Positions 49,721 through 58,654 of a DNA stretch of 64,000 bases are shown one piece after another (the first letter of the stretch is position 1; every line of letters starts with the position of its first letter). The stretch lies in NCBI RefSeq assembly GCF_000364605.1, contig NZ_KB822582.1:18098-82097 (forward strand). Reading direction: 5' to 3'. The notes beneath the pieces were generated by a model. The model saw only the letters and a program-made list of their open reading frames with translations, ran no database searches and had not been told where the DNA came from. The translations under genes were made by a program, and so were the position numbers. The stretch comes from Nocardioides sp. Iso805N (lineage in GTDB: Bacteria; Actinomycetota; Actinomycetes; Propionibacteriales; Nocardioidaceae).

Positions 49721-50005
49721 TCATCGGCGCGCACCGAACAGGCGGCGCCACCAGGGCTGCTTCGAAGGCCGCGCCGGACGGGATGCGCGCTCCCACTCCG
49801 ACCTGGTCAGCATCTTGCCGGCCGCGCGCTGCCTCGCGACGCACGCGGTGTGGGCATGGCGACGACGCTCACGATCCCCCTCGGGGAAGAGCAGGGTGTT
49901 GGGGGTCATCGCCAGGAACATGCCGTGGCAGATCGGACAGGTATAGGTCTTGGCCTGCCTGCCTTCTGCGGGGCGCATCTCCCACCAGCGCACGGGACCT
50001 GTCAT
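49721..50005 (-). CDS. Small CxxC zinc-ribbon-like hypothetical protein
   Basis: A 94-aa protein: MTGPVRWWEMRPAEG start, a CPICHGMFLAM ... HAHTACVARQRAAGK pattern (C-x2-C plus H-x4-C) that suggests one zinc site, and a basic Trp-rich tail (KQPWWRRLFGARR). Name unknown. Its stop is 32 bp before the ArfB-like start on the same strand, so the two may be co-transcribed. Confidence 0.6.
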   Translation of the reverse strand: MTGPVRWWEMRPAEGRQAKTYTCPICHGMFLAMTPNTLLFPEGDRERRRHAHTACVARQRAAGKMLTRSEWERASRPARPSKQPWWRRLFGARR

Positions 50006-50102
50006 CGGGCACAGGCTACGAGTAACGCGTCGCGGATGTCGCCCCGCGTCGGCGATGATGCACCTGTGGGCGGCGTGCCGCCGCTCCCGGGAGGTGACCG
50101 CG

Positions 50103-50594
50103 GTGCCCGTTCGGATCGCCACGGCGTACGACGCGCCCACCGTCGCGGAGCTGTTGGACGCCTTCAACCGGGAGTTCGACACCCCGGCCCCGGGCGTCGC
50201 CATCCTGACCGAGCGGCTGCGCGAGCTGCTCGCAGGCCAGGCGATGTTCGCAGTCCTCGTGGAGGAACCGGCGGTGGCGGTCGCGCTGGTCTCGCTGCGG
50301 CCCAACGCCTGGTACGACGGGCCGGCGGCACTCCTCGACGAGCTCTACGTGGCTCCCGATCGACGCGGTCACGGCATCGGCGGCGAGCTCCTGGAGGCGG
50401 CCGAGTCCGAGGTACGCCGTCGTGGCGGCGAGCTCCTGGAGATCAACGTCGACGGCCAGGACGTGGATGCACGCCGCTTCTACGTCCGCCATGGCTACAC
50501 CGACACCGACCCCGGTCAGAGCGAGCCCTGTCTCTCTACTTCAAGGAGCTCGCCGGCACGAGCGCCGCGGACTGAGCCGCCCACCGAGGTATGA
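50103..50594 (+). CDS. GNAT-family N-acetyltransferase with apparent 3' frameshift
   Basis: The GNAT fold is clear: RIATAYDAPTVAELLDAFNREFDTPAPG, LDELYVAPDRRGHGIGGELLEAAESEVRRRGG (motif A) and VDARRFYVRHGYTDTDPG (motif B). GTG 50103 has GGGAGG eight bases ahead. The last 21 codons as written (SEPCLSTSRSSPARAPRTEPPTEV) do not look like the family. Removing one CT from the TCTCTCT run at 50531-50537 gives CLYFKELAGTSAAD and a stop at 50575, the usual GNAT ending. It is either a slippage variant or a base-call error. Confidence 0.75.
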   Translation: MPVRIATAYDAPTVAELLDAFNREFDTPAPGVAILTERLRELLAGQAMFAVLVEEPAVAVALVSLRPNAWYDGPAALLDELYVAPDRRGHGIGGELLEAAESEVRRRGGELLEINVDGQDVDARRFYVRHGYTDTDPGQSEPCLSTSRSSPARAPRTEPPTEV

Positions 50595-50604
50595 AGCCTA
50601 ACTA

Positions 50605-50619
50605 CGAAGGTTGTCTTCG
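50605..50619. promoter_or_regulatory. CGAAG-GTTGT-CTTCG operator of MarR-MFS pair
   Basis: A perfect 5-bp dyad with a 5-base spacer lies 21 bp before the MarR ATG, near a TAGACT -10-like box (50628-50633). The ATG lies 6 bp past the box, suggesting a leaderless message that the bound repressor would block. Confidence 0.6.
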
Positions 50620-50639
50620 CATCGTGGTAGACTGGCCTC

Positions 50640-51083
50640 ATGACCAAGCCGCTGAAGGACGCCGCGCTCGCCGAGGTGGCAGCCGACCTGCGCACCACCG
50701 TCGGCAAGATGGCTCGTGCCCTGCGTGAGCACGGCGGCCGACTCGGCCTCACCCCGAGCCAGAGCGAGGCACTCGGCTACCTCTACCGCGACGGCCCGCT
50801 GGCGGTGACCGAGCTCGCCCAGCTCCAAGGCGTCCGGTCGCAGTCCATGGGCGCGACGGTCGGCGTACTCGAGAGCGCCGGGCTCGTGGCGATCAGGCCC
50901 GATGCCGCCGACGGTCGTCGCAAGGTGATCTCTGCGACCGAGCAGGGCCGACAGCTCGTCGAGGACGCCCGCGGCGTCAAGGAGGACTGGCTCGCCCAGA
51001 CCATCTCCACGCGCTTCACACCCGAGGAGCAGATCGCGCTGCGCGACAGCGTCGCGCTCTTGCTCCGCATCACCGAATCCTGA
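50640..51083 (+). CDS. MarR-family transcriptional regulator
   Basis: A 147-aa MarR protein. HTH region: LTPSQSEALGYLYRDGPLAVTELAQLQGVRSQSMGATVGVLESAGLV; wing: IRPDAADGRRKVISATEQGR. It lies 75 bp before an MFS exporter on the same strand, with a palindrome over its own start, the usual arrangement of a drug-responsive repressor and its exporter. ATG 50640 is possibly leaderless. Confidence 0.92.
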   Translation: MTKPLKDAALAEVAADLRTTVGKMARALREHGGRLGLTPSQSEALGYLYRDGPLAVTELAQLQGVRSQSMGATVGVLESAGLVAIRPDAADGRRKVISATEQGRQLVEDARGVKEDWLAQTISTRFTPEEQIALRDSVALLLRITES

Positions 51084-51157
51084 GGAGCCCAGCCACGCAG
51101 TACCACGTTCCGGCGTACCACCCTGGTCGCTCCCACGCCGGCGGCGGCGACCTGGGC

Positions 51158-52573
51158 GTGAACCCAGCCGATACCCAGCAGGCCGCTGCGGCGGCCTCCA
51201 CCCGAGGCGTCTACGGCTGGCGCTTCTTGGCCCCGCTCTTCATCGGGCCCCTGCTCAACCCGATCAACACCACCATGATCTCGGTGGCGCTCTCCCCCAT
51301 CAGCCGCTCCCTGCACGTCTCCAGCGCCACCGTGGTCTGGCTCGTCGCAGGCCTCTACCTCACCAGCGCGATCGCCCAGCCCACCATGGGTCGCATCGGG
51401 GACATCATGGGCGCCCGCCGCGTCTACCTGGCAGGGCTCGTCGTGGTGATCGCGGCCGGCATCCTGCCGCAGCTGGCACCCGGCTTCACCCCTGTGCTGA
51501 TCTCCCGGATCCTGCTCGGCATCGGTACGTCGGCGGCCTATCCCTCGGTGATGGCACTCGTCCGGGCCCATTCCGACCAGGCGGGCGTCGAGACGCCCCC
51601 GGCAGTGCTCTCGGGCATCTCGATCAGCACCCTGACGAGCTCCGTGATCGGTCCGGTCCTCGGCGGCCTGCTGATCGCCTTCGGCGGATGGCACGCGATC
51701 TTCCTGGTGAACATCCCGCTGGCCCTGGCCGCGCTCGTGATGACGATGCTGTGGGTGCCGTCCGACGGCAGCGCACGCCGCGGCGACGCCAGGTTCCTCG
51801 ATCTCGACCCGATCGGCATCGCCCTGTTCGGCATCACCATCGCCACCCTGCTCGTCTTCCTCATCCACCTCGATGCCCCGGTCTGGTGGCTGCTGCCCGC
51901 AACCCTGGTCGTCTTCGGCCTGCTGCTGGGCTGGGAGCTGCGCCAGCCCAAGCCGTTCATCGACTTCCGGATGCTCGCCGGCAACGGCGCCCTGACCCGC
52001 ACCTACCTGCGGATGCTGCTGCTGTACTTCGGCAGCTATGCGATGACCTACGGCTACAGCCAGTGGGTGCAGGATGCAGCAGGCTTCTCCGCCTCCCAGG
52101 CCGGCTTCCTGCAGCTGCCGACCGCCGTACTCGCGGGCCTGGTCTCGCTCACGATCGCTCGGACCACGAAGGTCTGGCTGCCACTCCTCCTCACTGGCGT
52201 CTTTCCGCTCATCGGGGGCGTCTTCATGCTCGGCATGCACTCCGACCGCCCACTCGCCTACCTGCTCGTGATGGCCGGGGTCTTCGGGCTGGGCCAGGGG
52301 CTGGCGAGCATCAGCAACCAGCAGGTGCTCTACCAACAGGCGCCTGCCGCCCAGCTCGGTACGGCGTCGGGGCTCTCCCGCACCTTCGTCTACCTGGGCG
52401 CGATCCTGGCCTCCGGGGTGCTGGGCGCGACCTTCGGCCAGTCACCGAGCGACGGCGACATGCACCTGATCGGCCTGATCATCCTGATCTGCTCGGCGGG
52501 CGTCGTACTCCTGGTGCTGTTCGACCGTGGACTGCGCCGCTCCGGGCGTGCGCCCGCCGAGATCTCGGGCTGA
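51158..52573 (+). CDS. MFS exporter, DHA2-like
   Basis: A 471-aa major-facilitator protein with about 14 helices. NPINTTMISVALSPISRSLHVSSATVVWLVAGLYLTSAIAQP resembles EmrB/QacA helix 1-2, MGRIGDIMGARRVYLAGLVVV is motif A, and SSVIGPVLGGLLIAFGGWHAIFLVNIPLAL is motif C plus the W-R/H-x-I-F-x-x-N-x-P motif. Probably exports a drug or toxic metabolite. GTG 51158, behind the MarR gene. Confidence 0.9.
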   Translation: MNPADTQQAAAAASTRGVYGWRFLAPLFIGPLLNPINTTMISVALSPISRSLHVSSATVVWLVAGLYLTSAIAQPTMGRIGDIMGARRVYLAGLVVVIAAGILPQLAPGFTPVLISRILLGIGTSAAYPSVMALVRAHSDQAGVETPPAVLSGISISTLTSSVIGPVLGGLLIAFGGWHAIFLVNIPLALAALVMTMLWVPSDGSARRGDARFLDLDPIGIALFGITIATLLVFLIHLDAPVWWLLPATLVVFGLLLGWELRQPKPFIDFRMLAGNGALTRTYLRMLLLYFGSYAMTYGYSQWVQDAAGFSASQAGFLQLPTAVLAGLVSLTIARTTKVWLPLLLTGVFPLIGGVFMLGMHSDRPLAYLLVMAGVFGLGQGLASISNQQVLYQQAPAAQLGTASGLSRTFVYLGAILASGVLGATFGQSPSDGDMHLIGLIILICSAGVVLLVLFDRGLRRSGRAPAEISG

Positions 52574-52643
52574 GGTGTGGGCGCCGCCGGCTCGGAAGGA
52601 GGCAACGCTTCCGGTGTGGCCCGCAGAGGTCCATAGTCGTCGC

Positions 52644-52907
52644 ATGGGCCGCATCGCTCGGGAGATCATGGAGCCGTTCAACGAGCTGCCACTCGCCCCG
52701 CGCCATGCCCTGATCGGGGCTGCTGCGCTGGGCACCCTGGGCGGGATCGTCGGTCTCGTCATCGGGCTGCACGTCTACGCCCCTACCGCCGCCGTCGCGA
52801 TCCTCGAGGTGGGGATGCCTGCGGCACTCACCGGAGGGCTGCTCGGACTGCTGAGCGGCTCGCTGGTCTGGGGTTGGCGGCTGGCGCACCACCACCGGCG
52901 CCGCTGA
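52644..52907 (+). CDS. Small two-helix membrane protein
   Basis: An 87-aa protein with two hydrophobic segments (HALIGAAALGTLGGIVGLVIGLHVY and VAILEVGMPAALTGGLLGLLSGSLVWGW) and a His/Arg-rich tail (HHHRRR). Family unknown. An ATAGTC box 9 bases ahead of the ATG suggests a leaderless transcript. Confidence 0.55.
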   Translation: MGRIAREIMEPFNELPLAPRHALIGAAALGTLGGIVGLVIGLHVYAPTAAVAILEVGMPAALTGGLLGLLSGSLVWGWRLAHHHRRR

Positions 52908-53018
52908 CGGCGGCTCCGCAAGATTCCGTCGCGCCCTGTGGATGGACCGGGCGGACATGGGCACCGCATCCATATCCCCGGAGGCTGGCAGTCGCCCTTG
53001 ACCCCAGCTTTCGGGGAC

Positions 53019-53744
53019 TCAGGGCTGAGCGGCCGCGGCGGTCGCTGCCGCATGAGCGTCGAGGACCAGGGGTTCGCACGAGTGCGAGCCGTGCAGCAGG
53101 CCCTGCTGGCGCACCACGACGTACGACCAGGCGATCGTGACCACCGCCGCGGTCATGGTGAGCGTGATGATGGCGCCACCCTTGATCAGGACGAAGTTGG
53201 CGGTGGAGAGCGACTCCAGCAGCCAGAGCGTGATGCCGCCCTTCACCAGGATCACCAGGCCCCAGAGCAGCGTGAGCCGTCGGAAGTGCCGACGGATCTC
53301 GGGACGCGCGGCGGCCGCATCACTCATCGGGTAGAAGTCCGGCGCCAGGCGGGCGATGATCGGTCGCGACGTCCACAACGAGCCGAGGAACGTCACCGCC
53401 ACCGCCAGGTCGGCGAAGACCGGCTGGACGAAATAGATGAAGCTGCTCCCGGTGATCAGGGTGAGCGCCGTCTTGATCGTCAGGATCCCGAGGCTGAGGA
53501 GAAGCAGCCCGGAGACCGGCCGCTTGGTGACGTAGCGCCACGCCATCGCCAGGACCATCCACCCCAGGCACACCAGGATCGCGGTGGTCACGTTGGTCAG
53601 CTCGAGCATCACCCACAGCAGCAGCGCGGGCACGACCACCGCGAGCGCCAGGCTGCACGCGATGCGCTTCATCACGTCTCGCACGCGCAGCACCGCGCTG
53701 CCGTCGTCGGGTCGGTGGTGCCTGGTCGCTGTGTCGCTTCTCAA
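53019..53744 (-). CDS. VC0807-like integral membrane protein
   Basis: A 241-aa membrane protein with about six helices, resembling the VC0807 family of unknown function: LALAVVVPALLLWVMLELTNVTTAILVCLGWMVLAMAWRYVTKRPVSGLLLLS, then ITGSSFIYFVQPVFADLAVAVTFLGSLWTSRPIIARLAPDFYPM. The charged first 30 residues are probably cytoplasmic. ATG 53744. The C-terminal tail is Ala/His-rich. Confidence 0.7.
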   Translation of the reverse strand: MRSDTATRHHRPDDGSAVLRVRDVMKRIACSLALAVVVPALLLWVMLELTNVTTAILVCLGWMVLAMAWRYVTKRPVSGLLLLSLGILTIKTALTLITGSSFIYFVQPVFADLAVAVTFLGSLWTSRPIIARLAPDFYPMSDAAAARPEIRRHFRRLTLLWGLVILVKGGITLWLLESLSTANFVLIKGGAIITLTMTAAVVTIAWSYVVVRQQGLLHGSHSCEPLVLDAHAAATAAAAQP

Positions 53745-53913
53745 GGTCGCCGACCCGCCCCTGGCGCTCGGGCCAGATCTCGCACCGAAGACGACGAAGA
53801 CGCACTCTCCATGCCGGAGCCGTCGGCAACTTCAACGGTACTCCCTCACGACGACCGTGTCTGCGCGAACGGCTCCCGACCCAGGAGGGGCAGGCGCACA
53901 GCACGGCGAACGA

Positions 53914-53946
53914 GGGCCCCGCGGCGCGGTCAGCGTCGCGGGGCCC
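53914..53946 (-). terminator. Strong GC hairpin after MFS gene
   Basis: GGGCCCCGCG (53914-53923) and CGCGGGGCCC (53937-53946) form a perfect 10-bp stem 15 bp past the stop codon of the minus-strand MFS gene. No other gene is seen in 53745-53960. Confidence 0.7.
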
Positions 53947-53960
53947 TTCGTCGTTCTCGG

Positions 53961-55427
53961 TCAGGCGTGCTCGTCGGCACTGCGCGAGTCGGTGAGCGTC
54001 AGCGCACCGCCGATCGCAATGACACCGACGACCACCGCGAGCACGGCGTAGGTGATCCGCTCGCCGTGGAAGAACAGCGCGATGAGCGAGTCGCTCCAAG
54101 CGCCGGCCGGCAGCGAGGTGGTGACCAGCGCGGCGATCAGGGTGCCGATCACGGCGGTGCCGACGCTCGTACCGACCTCCTGGGCGGTGTCGTTCAGCGC
54201 CGTGCCGATCGAGGTGCGGTTGGCCGGCATCGCGTCGACCAGCGCGACAGCACAGATCGTCATCACGGTCCGGAGACCGATGGTCATGACCACCATCGAG
54301 ACCGCGATCGCCAGGTAGCCGTGGCTCACGCCCCAGGCCATGCCGCCCAGCGCGCCGGCGAGCAGGACCGCGCCGATGACACAGGCGATGCGGTGTCCGA
54401 ACCGCTTGATCATCCACTCGCACAGCGGCGTCGCGAGCAGCATCGTCACGATCATGGGCAGGTTCGCCAGCCCCGCACGGACCGGGGACCAGCCGTAGGC
54501 GTACTGGAAGTGCAGGATCAGGCCGAACATCACGCTGGCCATCGCGATCGACGTGCCGGCCTGGGCGATGGTCGCGCCCCGCACGGTGCCGTTGGAGAAG
54601 AGCGTCAGGTCGAGCATGGGCGACGCCGTACGACGCTCGTGCCAGACGAACGCCAGACCGGCGAGGACGGCACCGATGATGGAGGCGAGGGTGCCGGCCG
54701 AGAGCCAGCCGTGGTCGACGCCGGAGGTAGCGGAGTAGCAGGCCAGGCCGATGGTGAGCACGCTCAGCGCGGCACCGGGCAGGTCGAGGGCGTCGTCGGT
54801 CAGGCCGTCGCGCTCGTCGCGAGCGACACCGCGCCACACGCCGATGCAGGCGATCAGCGCGATCGGGGCGTTCACCAGCAGCAGCCACTCCCAGCGGATG
54901 TGCGCCAGCGCGGTGCCGCCGAGCACCGGGCCGAGGATGAAGCCGGACATGCCGACGACGATCATCACGGTCATGGCGCGCATCCGCAGCGCCTTGTCGT
55001 CGAAGAGCCGGAAGACCAGCGAGTTGGTGATCGGGGCCATCATCGCCGCGGCGACGCCGAGCGCGGCCCGCAGCGCGATCAGCTCACCGGAGGAGTCGAC
55101 GCCCACCACCAGGAGACTGATCAGCCCGAAGGCGGCGAGCCCGATCAGCAGCACCCGGCGGCGACCGAAGCGGTCGGCAACCGAGCCGGCGGTGAGCAGC
55201 AGGCCGCCGAAGGTCAGCGAGTAGGCACCGGTGACCCACTGCAGCGAGGTGGTGCCGCTGCCGAGATCGCGGCCGATCGTCGGCAGCGCGATCGAGAGCA
55301 GGGTGTTGTCGACCATCTCGACGAAGAAGGCCAGGCAGAGCGCGGCCAGCGGGATCCACGCCGCGCGCAGGGACGGATAGGTACGCGACCCTGTGCTGGT
55401 CGCGGCGGTGGTCGTGGTCGTGCTCAT
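53961..55427 (-). CDS. MFS exporter, DHA2-like (EmrB/QacA group)
   Basis: A 488-aa, about 14-helix exporter. LAFFVEMVDNTLLSIALPTIGRDLGSGTTSLQWVTGAYSLTFGGLLLTAGSVADRFGRRRVLLIG holds the D-x-T/N and motif A region of DHA2 proteins; SGFILGPVLGGTALAHIRWEWLLLVNAPIAL is motif C. SMVVMTIGLRTVMTICAVALVDAMPANRTSIGTALNDTAQEVGTSVGTAVIGTL ends the core. Substrate unknown. ATG 55427; a strong hairpin follows the stop. Confidence 0.9.
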   Translation of the reverse strand: MSTTTTTAATSTGSRTYPSLRAAWIPLAALCLAFFVEMVDNTLLSIALPTIGRDLGSGTTSLQWVTGAYSLTFGGLLLTAGSVADRFGRRRVLLIGLAAFGLISLLVVGVDSSGELIALRAALGVAAAMMAPITNSLVFRLFDDKALRMRAMTVMIVVGMSGFILGPVLGGTALAHIRWEWLLLVNAPIALIACIGVWRGVARDERDGLTDDALDLPGAALSVLTIGLACYSATSGVDHGWLSAGTLASIIGAVLAGLAFVWHERRTASPMLDLTLFSNGTVRGATIAQAGTSIAMASVMFGLILHFQYAYGWSPVRAGLANLPMIVTMLLATPLCEWMIKRFGHRIACVIGAVLLAGALGGMAWGVSHGYLAIAVSMVVMTIGLRTVMTICAVALVDAMPANRTSIGTALNDTAQEVGTSVGTAVIGTLIAALVTTSLPAGAWSDSLIALFFHGERITYAVLAVVVGVIAIGGALTLTDSRSADEHA

Positions 55428-55552
55428 CGTGGGCTCCTCGGGTACGGCGTCGTCGGGCTGGCGGCGTACTGATGACGCTAAGGCGCTGCGGTTTCAGCAC
55501 GGCTTCACGGCACCTTCACCTCGGTTCCACGGCCGCTTCGCTCCGAAGGCGG

Positions 55553-55660
55553 GACGGATCGCGCAGGTGCGGGATCCGGTACGCGGCCGGGCGGCTCCCG
55601 CGCGGACGGACCGCGCAGGTGCGGGATCTGTCCCGGAACCCGCGCGGACGGAGGCGCGGC
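55553..55660. repeat. GC-rich imperfect direct repeats in 5' region
   Basis: A segment GACGGATCGCGCAGGTGCGG starting at 55553 recurs at 55605 with one change, and a shorter copy begins at 55647. Spacing is 52 and 42 bp. It fills the 322-bp gap between the MFS start (55427) and the next gene (55750), where I see no coding sequence. Confidence 0.55.
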
Positions 55661-55749
55661 GCGGGACGTCGTACTTCCCCACCCGTTCCGGGGGAACCCG
55701 CGGGGCCGTGGCGGCGTGAGGGTGGAATCCCCTCTGCAAGGAGCAGGCA

Positions 55750-56322
55750 ATGTCAGACGAGAGCAACGCCCCCGAAGTCGACGTGAACGCAGCCGCCGTC
55801 TCGGACGGCGCCTACACCCTCCTGGTCGCGGACTTCAGCGACACCGACACGGCCTGGGAGGCCTACGAGGCCCTCAAGTCCGTGGAGGACGGCCACACCA
55901 TCGAGGTGGAGGGCGTCATCGTGGTGCGCCGTTCCGAGGACGGCAAGCTGGAGGTGCAGAAGTCGACCGACCACAGCACCCGATCCGGCCTCACCTGGGG
56001 CCTCGTGGGCGGCGTCGCCCTCGGCGTGATCTTCCCGCCGTCGATCCTCGGCAGTGCCGCCGTGCTCGGTGGCGCCGGCGCCCTTACCGGCAAGCTCCGC
56101 CAGCGCCACCACCACAAGGAGCTCGAGCAGGAGCTTGAGAACGCGATCCCACCCGGCCACTCCGGGCTGGTCGCCCTGGTCTCCGACCCGGCAGCGGTCA
56201 AGATCCAGAAGGCGCTCCAGCGGGCCGATGCCGTCATCCGCTCCACCATCGACAAGGCCGAGGCCGACGACATCAAGGCGGCGGCGAAGCAGGCTCAGGA
56301 GGAAGAGAAGAAAGGCTCCTGA
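55750..56322 (+). CDS. DUF1269-like membrane-associated protein
   Basis: A 190-aa protein: AYTLLVADFSDTDTAWEAYEALKSVEDGHTIEVEGVIVVRRSEDGKLEVQKSTDH, then a Gly/Ala-rich hydrophobic hairpin (GLTWGLVGGVALGVIFPPSILGSAAVLGGAGALTGKL) and a charged helical C-terminus (DKAEADDIKAAAKQAQEEEKK). This plan matches DUF1269/DUF6325-type proteins of actinobacteria, thought to be stress-related. ATG 55750 with AAGGAG eight bases ahead. Confidence 0.75.
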   Translation: MSDESNAPEVDVNAAAVSDGAYTLLVADFSDTDTAWEAYEALKSVEDGHTIEVEGVIVVRRSEDGKLEVQKSTDHSTRSGLTWGLVGGVALGVIFPPSILGSAAVLGGAGALTGKLRQRHHHKELEQELENAIPPGHSGLVALVSDPAAVKIQKALQRADAVIRSTIDKAEADDIKAAAKQAQEEEKKGS

Positions 56323-56335
56323 TAACCGGGAACAA

Positions 56336-56349
56336 GTGATCCAGATCAC
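56336..56349. promoter_or_regulatory. GTGATC-CA-GATCAC palindrome upstream of MFS gene
   Basis: A perfect 6-bp dyad with 2-base centre, followed 4 bp on by TACGAT, a -10-like box. The core TGA-N8-TCA resembles CRP/FNR-family sites (TGTGA-N6-TCACA). It lies 95 bp before the MFS ATG (56444). Confidence 0.55.
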
Positions 56350-56443
56350 GGGTTACGATCCGTAGAGGTGTGCAGCGCGCGTCCTGGGTCTCGCGGGGCG
56401 CCGGCAACAGGCCGCACCGACCGACTTCCCGGAAGGACCTTCC

Positions 56444-58066
56444 ATGGCATCCTCCACCTCTCAGTCGGGCCCATCGACCGACTATCCCGACCACATCGAC
56501 GGAGCGGTGCTCAAGGTCGCCGGCGTGGTCGTGCTCGGCGCGATCATGTCGATCCTCGACATCACCGTCGTCAACGTGGCGCTCCCGACCTTCCAGCGCG
56601 TCTTCGGCCATGGCAGCGAGGAGCTCCCGTACTCCCAGGTGGCGTGGACCGTCACCGGCTACACGCTGGCACTCGCGACCGTCATCCCCCTGACCGGCTG
56701 GGCCGCCGACCGCTTCGGCACCAAGCGCCTCTACGTCACCGCCATCCTGCTGTTCACCGCCGGATCGGGGCTGTGCGCCACGGCCTGGAGCATCAACGCC
56801 CTGATCGGGTTCCGCGTGCTGCAGGGGCTCGGCGGCGGCATGCTGATGCCGCTCGGCATGACCATCCTGACGCGCGCGGCCGGCCCTCACCGGATGGGCC
56901 GGCTGATGGCCATCCTCGGCGTACCGATGCTGCTCGGCCCGATCATGGGCCCGATCCTGGGCGGCTGGCTGATCCAGATCGCGAGCTGGCACTGGATCTT
57001 CCTGATCAACGTGCCGCTGGGGATCGCGGCGGCCGTCTACGCGTGGTTCGTGCTCGAGAAGGACGCTCCGGAGCCTTCGGAGTCCCTCGATGTCGTCGGC
57101 ATGTTGCTGATGTCGCCCGGCCTCGCCCTGTTCCTGTACGGCGTCTCCTCGCTTCCGAGCCACGGCGGCGACGTGAGCAACCCCCACGTCTGGGTGCCGG
57201 CGCTCGTCGGCCTGGCGCTGATGGCCACCTTCGTATGGTGGTCCTTCAAGCCGAAGCACCCGCTGCTGGACCTGCGCCTGCTCGCGAACCGCAACCTCGC
57301 GCTCTCGCTGATCACGATGTTCCTGTTCGCCAGCGCCTTCTTCGGCGGCCTGCTGCTGGTGCCGACCTACTTCCAGCAGGTGCGCGGCGAGTCCACCCTG
57401 CACGCCGGCCTGCTGGTTGCCCCGCAGGGACTCGGCGCCATGATGACGATGCCGATCGCTGGACGGCTCTCCGACCGGGTGCCGATCGGCCGGATCGTGC
57501 CGGTCGGGCTGCTGCTGATCATCATCGGGATGTTCGGCCTCACCCAGATCACCGATACCACGCCGTACCCGGCGATCATCGTGATGCTCGTGGTGATGGG
57601 CTGGGGCATGGGCGCCACCATGATGCCGATCATGACCACGGCGCTGCGGAACCTGAAGCCGCACGAGGTGGCGCGGGGATCCACGCTGCTCAACATCAAC
57701 CAGCAGATCGCCAGCTCCGTCGGCGTCGCGACGATGTCGGTGGTGCTGACCAACAACCTCAAGGACTCACCCGTCATCCCCGGCACCGAGGGCGTGCCGG
57801 GCTTCCCGGACGGCATCGTCGAGACCACGGCCGCGATCTTGAAGAACACCCAGCCGCTGCTCTTCGCCAAGCTCGACCTCGACCCCGCAGCCGTCGCGAA
57901 GGGCATGTCGAGCGCTGCGGAGGCCTTCGCCCATACCTACTGGGTGGCCTGGGTCGTCATCGTGCTCGCGATGATCCCGGCCCTGATGCTGCCACGCAAG
58001 AAGGAGCAAGCACCCACCCAGAGCAACGAGCGCGACGAGAACGCTCCTCCCGTCGTGATCCCCTGA
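56444..58066 (+). CDS. MFS exporter, DHA2 family (EmrB-like)
   Basis: A 540-aa exporter with about 14 helices. ILDITVVNVALPTFQRVFG is the DHA2 helix-1 signature (D-x-T/I-V-V-N-V-A-L-P), AWTVTGYTLALATVIPLTGWAADRFGTKRLYV is helix 2 with motif A, and LLGPIMGPILGGWLIQIASWHWIFLINVPLG is motif C. The C-terminal loop (NLKDSPVIPGTEGVPGFPDG) precedes the last helix. Start ATG 56444 with GGAAGGACC ahead. Its TGA abuts the TCA of the convergent lipoprotein gene, so both stops form TGATCA. Confidence 0.92.
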   Translation: MASSTSQSGPSTDYPDHIDGAVLKVAGVVVLGAIMSILDITVVNVALPTFQRVFGHGSEELPYSQVAWTVTGYTLALATVIPLTGWAADRFGTKRLYVTAILLFTAGSGLCATAWSINALIGFRVLQGLGGGMLMPLGMTILTRAAGPHRMGRLMAILGVPMLLGPIMGPILGGWLIQIASWHWIFLINVPLGIAAAVYAWFVLEKDAPEPSESLDVVGMLLMSPGLALFLYGVSSLPSHGGDVSNPHVWVPALVGLALMATFVWWSFKPKHPLLDLRLLANRNLALSLITMFLFASAFFGGLLLVPTYFQQVRGESTLHAGLLVAPQGLGAMMTMPIAGRLSDRVPIGRIVPVGLLLIIIGMFGLTQITDTTPYPAIIVMLVVMGWGMGATMMPIMTTALRNLKPHEVARGSTLLNINQQIASSVGVATMSVVLTNNLKDSPVIPGTEGVPGFPDGIVETTAAILKNTQPLLFAKLDLDPAAVAKGMSSAAEAFAHTYWVAWVVIVLAMIPALMLPRKKEQAPTQSNERDENAPPVVIP

Positions 58067-58648
58067 TCACTCCGTCCAGCAGCCGATGACGGCCGCCGCC
58101 ACGCCGTAGGCGACGTCCTCGCGTGCCATCCCGTCGGGGAGTCGCGCCGGACTGAGCCGGCTGGCGTCGACCCACAGCGTCTTGTGGTCCTTGATGAAGA
58201 CCACGTCGCCGTGGTGGGTCTCGAACGCCGGGAAGCCGAAGTTGGACAGCCCCTTGATGACGGTGGCGCCGGGCAGGCGCGCGCGCAGACCCTGGAAGTA
58301 CGCCTTCCCCGGGGCGGCCGTGTCGAGGTCCTTGACCGAGAGGCGCAGCTCGCCGGCGCCGAGGCGGTAGCCGCACCGGTACAGCCGGTCACGCCACGTG
58401 TGCGTGCCGGCCGGCACCTCAGGCACGGTCAGCGTGTGGGCGACGGCCTCCCGGATCTCCTCGCCGCAGATCATCGACGCCGTCTCCGAGGGAGCCGCGG
58501 CGACCTCGACGTCTCCGGCCATCGAGGCACCGCCCGAGGGCTGGCCTCCGGGCGTGTCGTGCGCAGCGGTGCCCATTCCAGCAGACGAGCCGCAGCCCGC
58601 CACCAGGAGCGGTACGCCGGCCACGGCCAGTGCGATGCGTCGCATCAT
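58067..58648 (-). CDS. Putative lipoprotein
   Basis: A 193-aa exported protein with a lipoprotein signal: MMRRIALAVAGVPLLVAGCGSS, where LVAGC is the lipobox. The mature part has a Gly/Ser linker, then a small domain with two cysteines (MICGEEIREAV ... YRCGYRLGAGELRLSVKDL) and AYFQGLRARLPGATVIKGLSNFGFPAF. Function unknown. ATG 58648 is preferred over ATG 58654 because GGAAGG is 7 bases before it. Confidence 0.7.
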   Translation of the reverse strand: MMRRIALAVAGVPLLVAGCGSSAGMGTAAHDTPGGQPSGGASMAGDVEVAAAPSETASMICGEEIREAVAHTLTVPEVPAGTHTWRDRLYRCGYRLGAGELRLSVKDLDTAAPGKAYFQGLRARLPGATVIKGLSNFGFPAFETHHGDVVFIKDHKTLWVDASRLSPARLPDGMAREDVAYGVAAAVIGCWTE

Positions 58649-58654
58649 CCCCAT

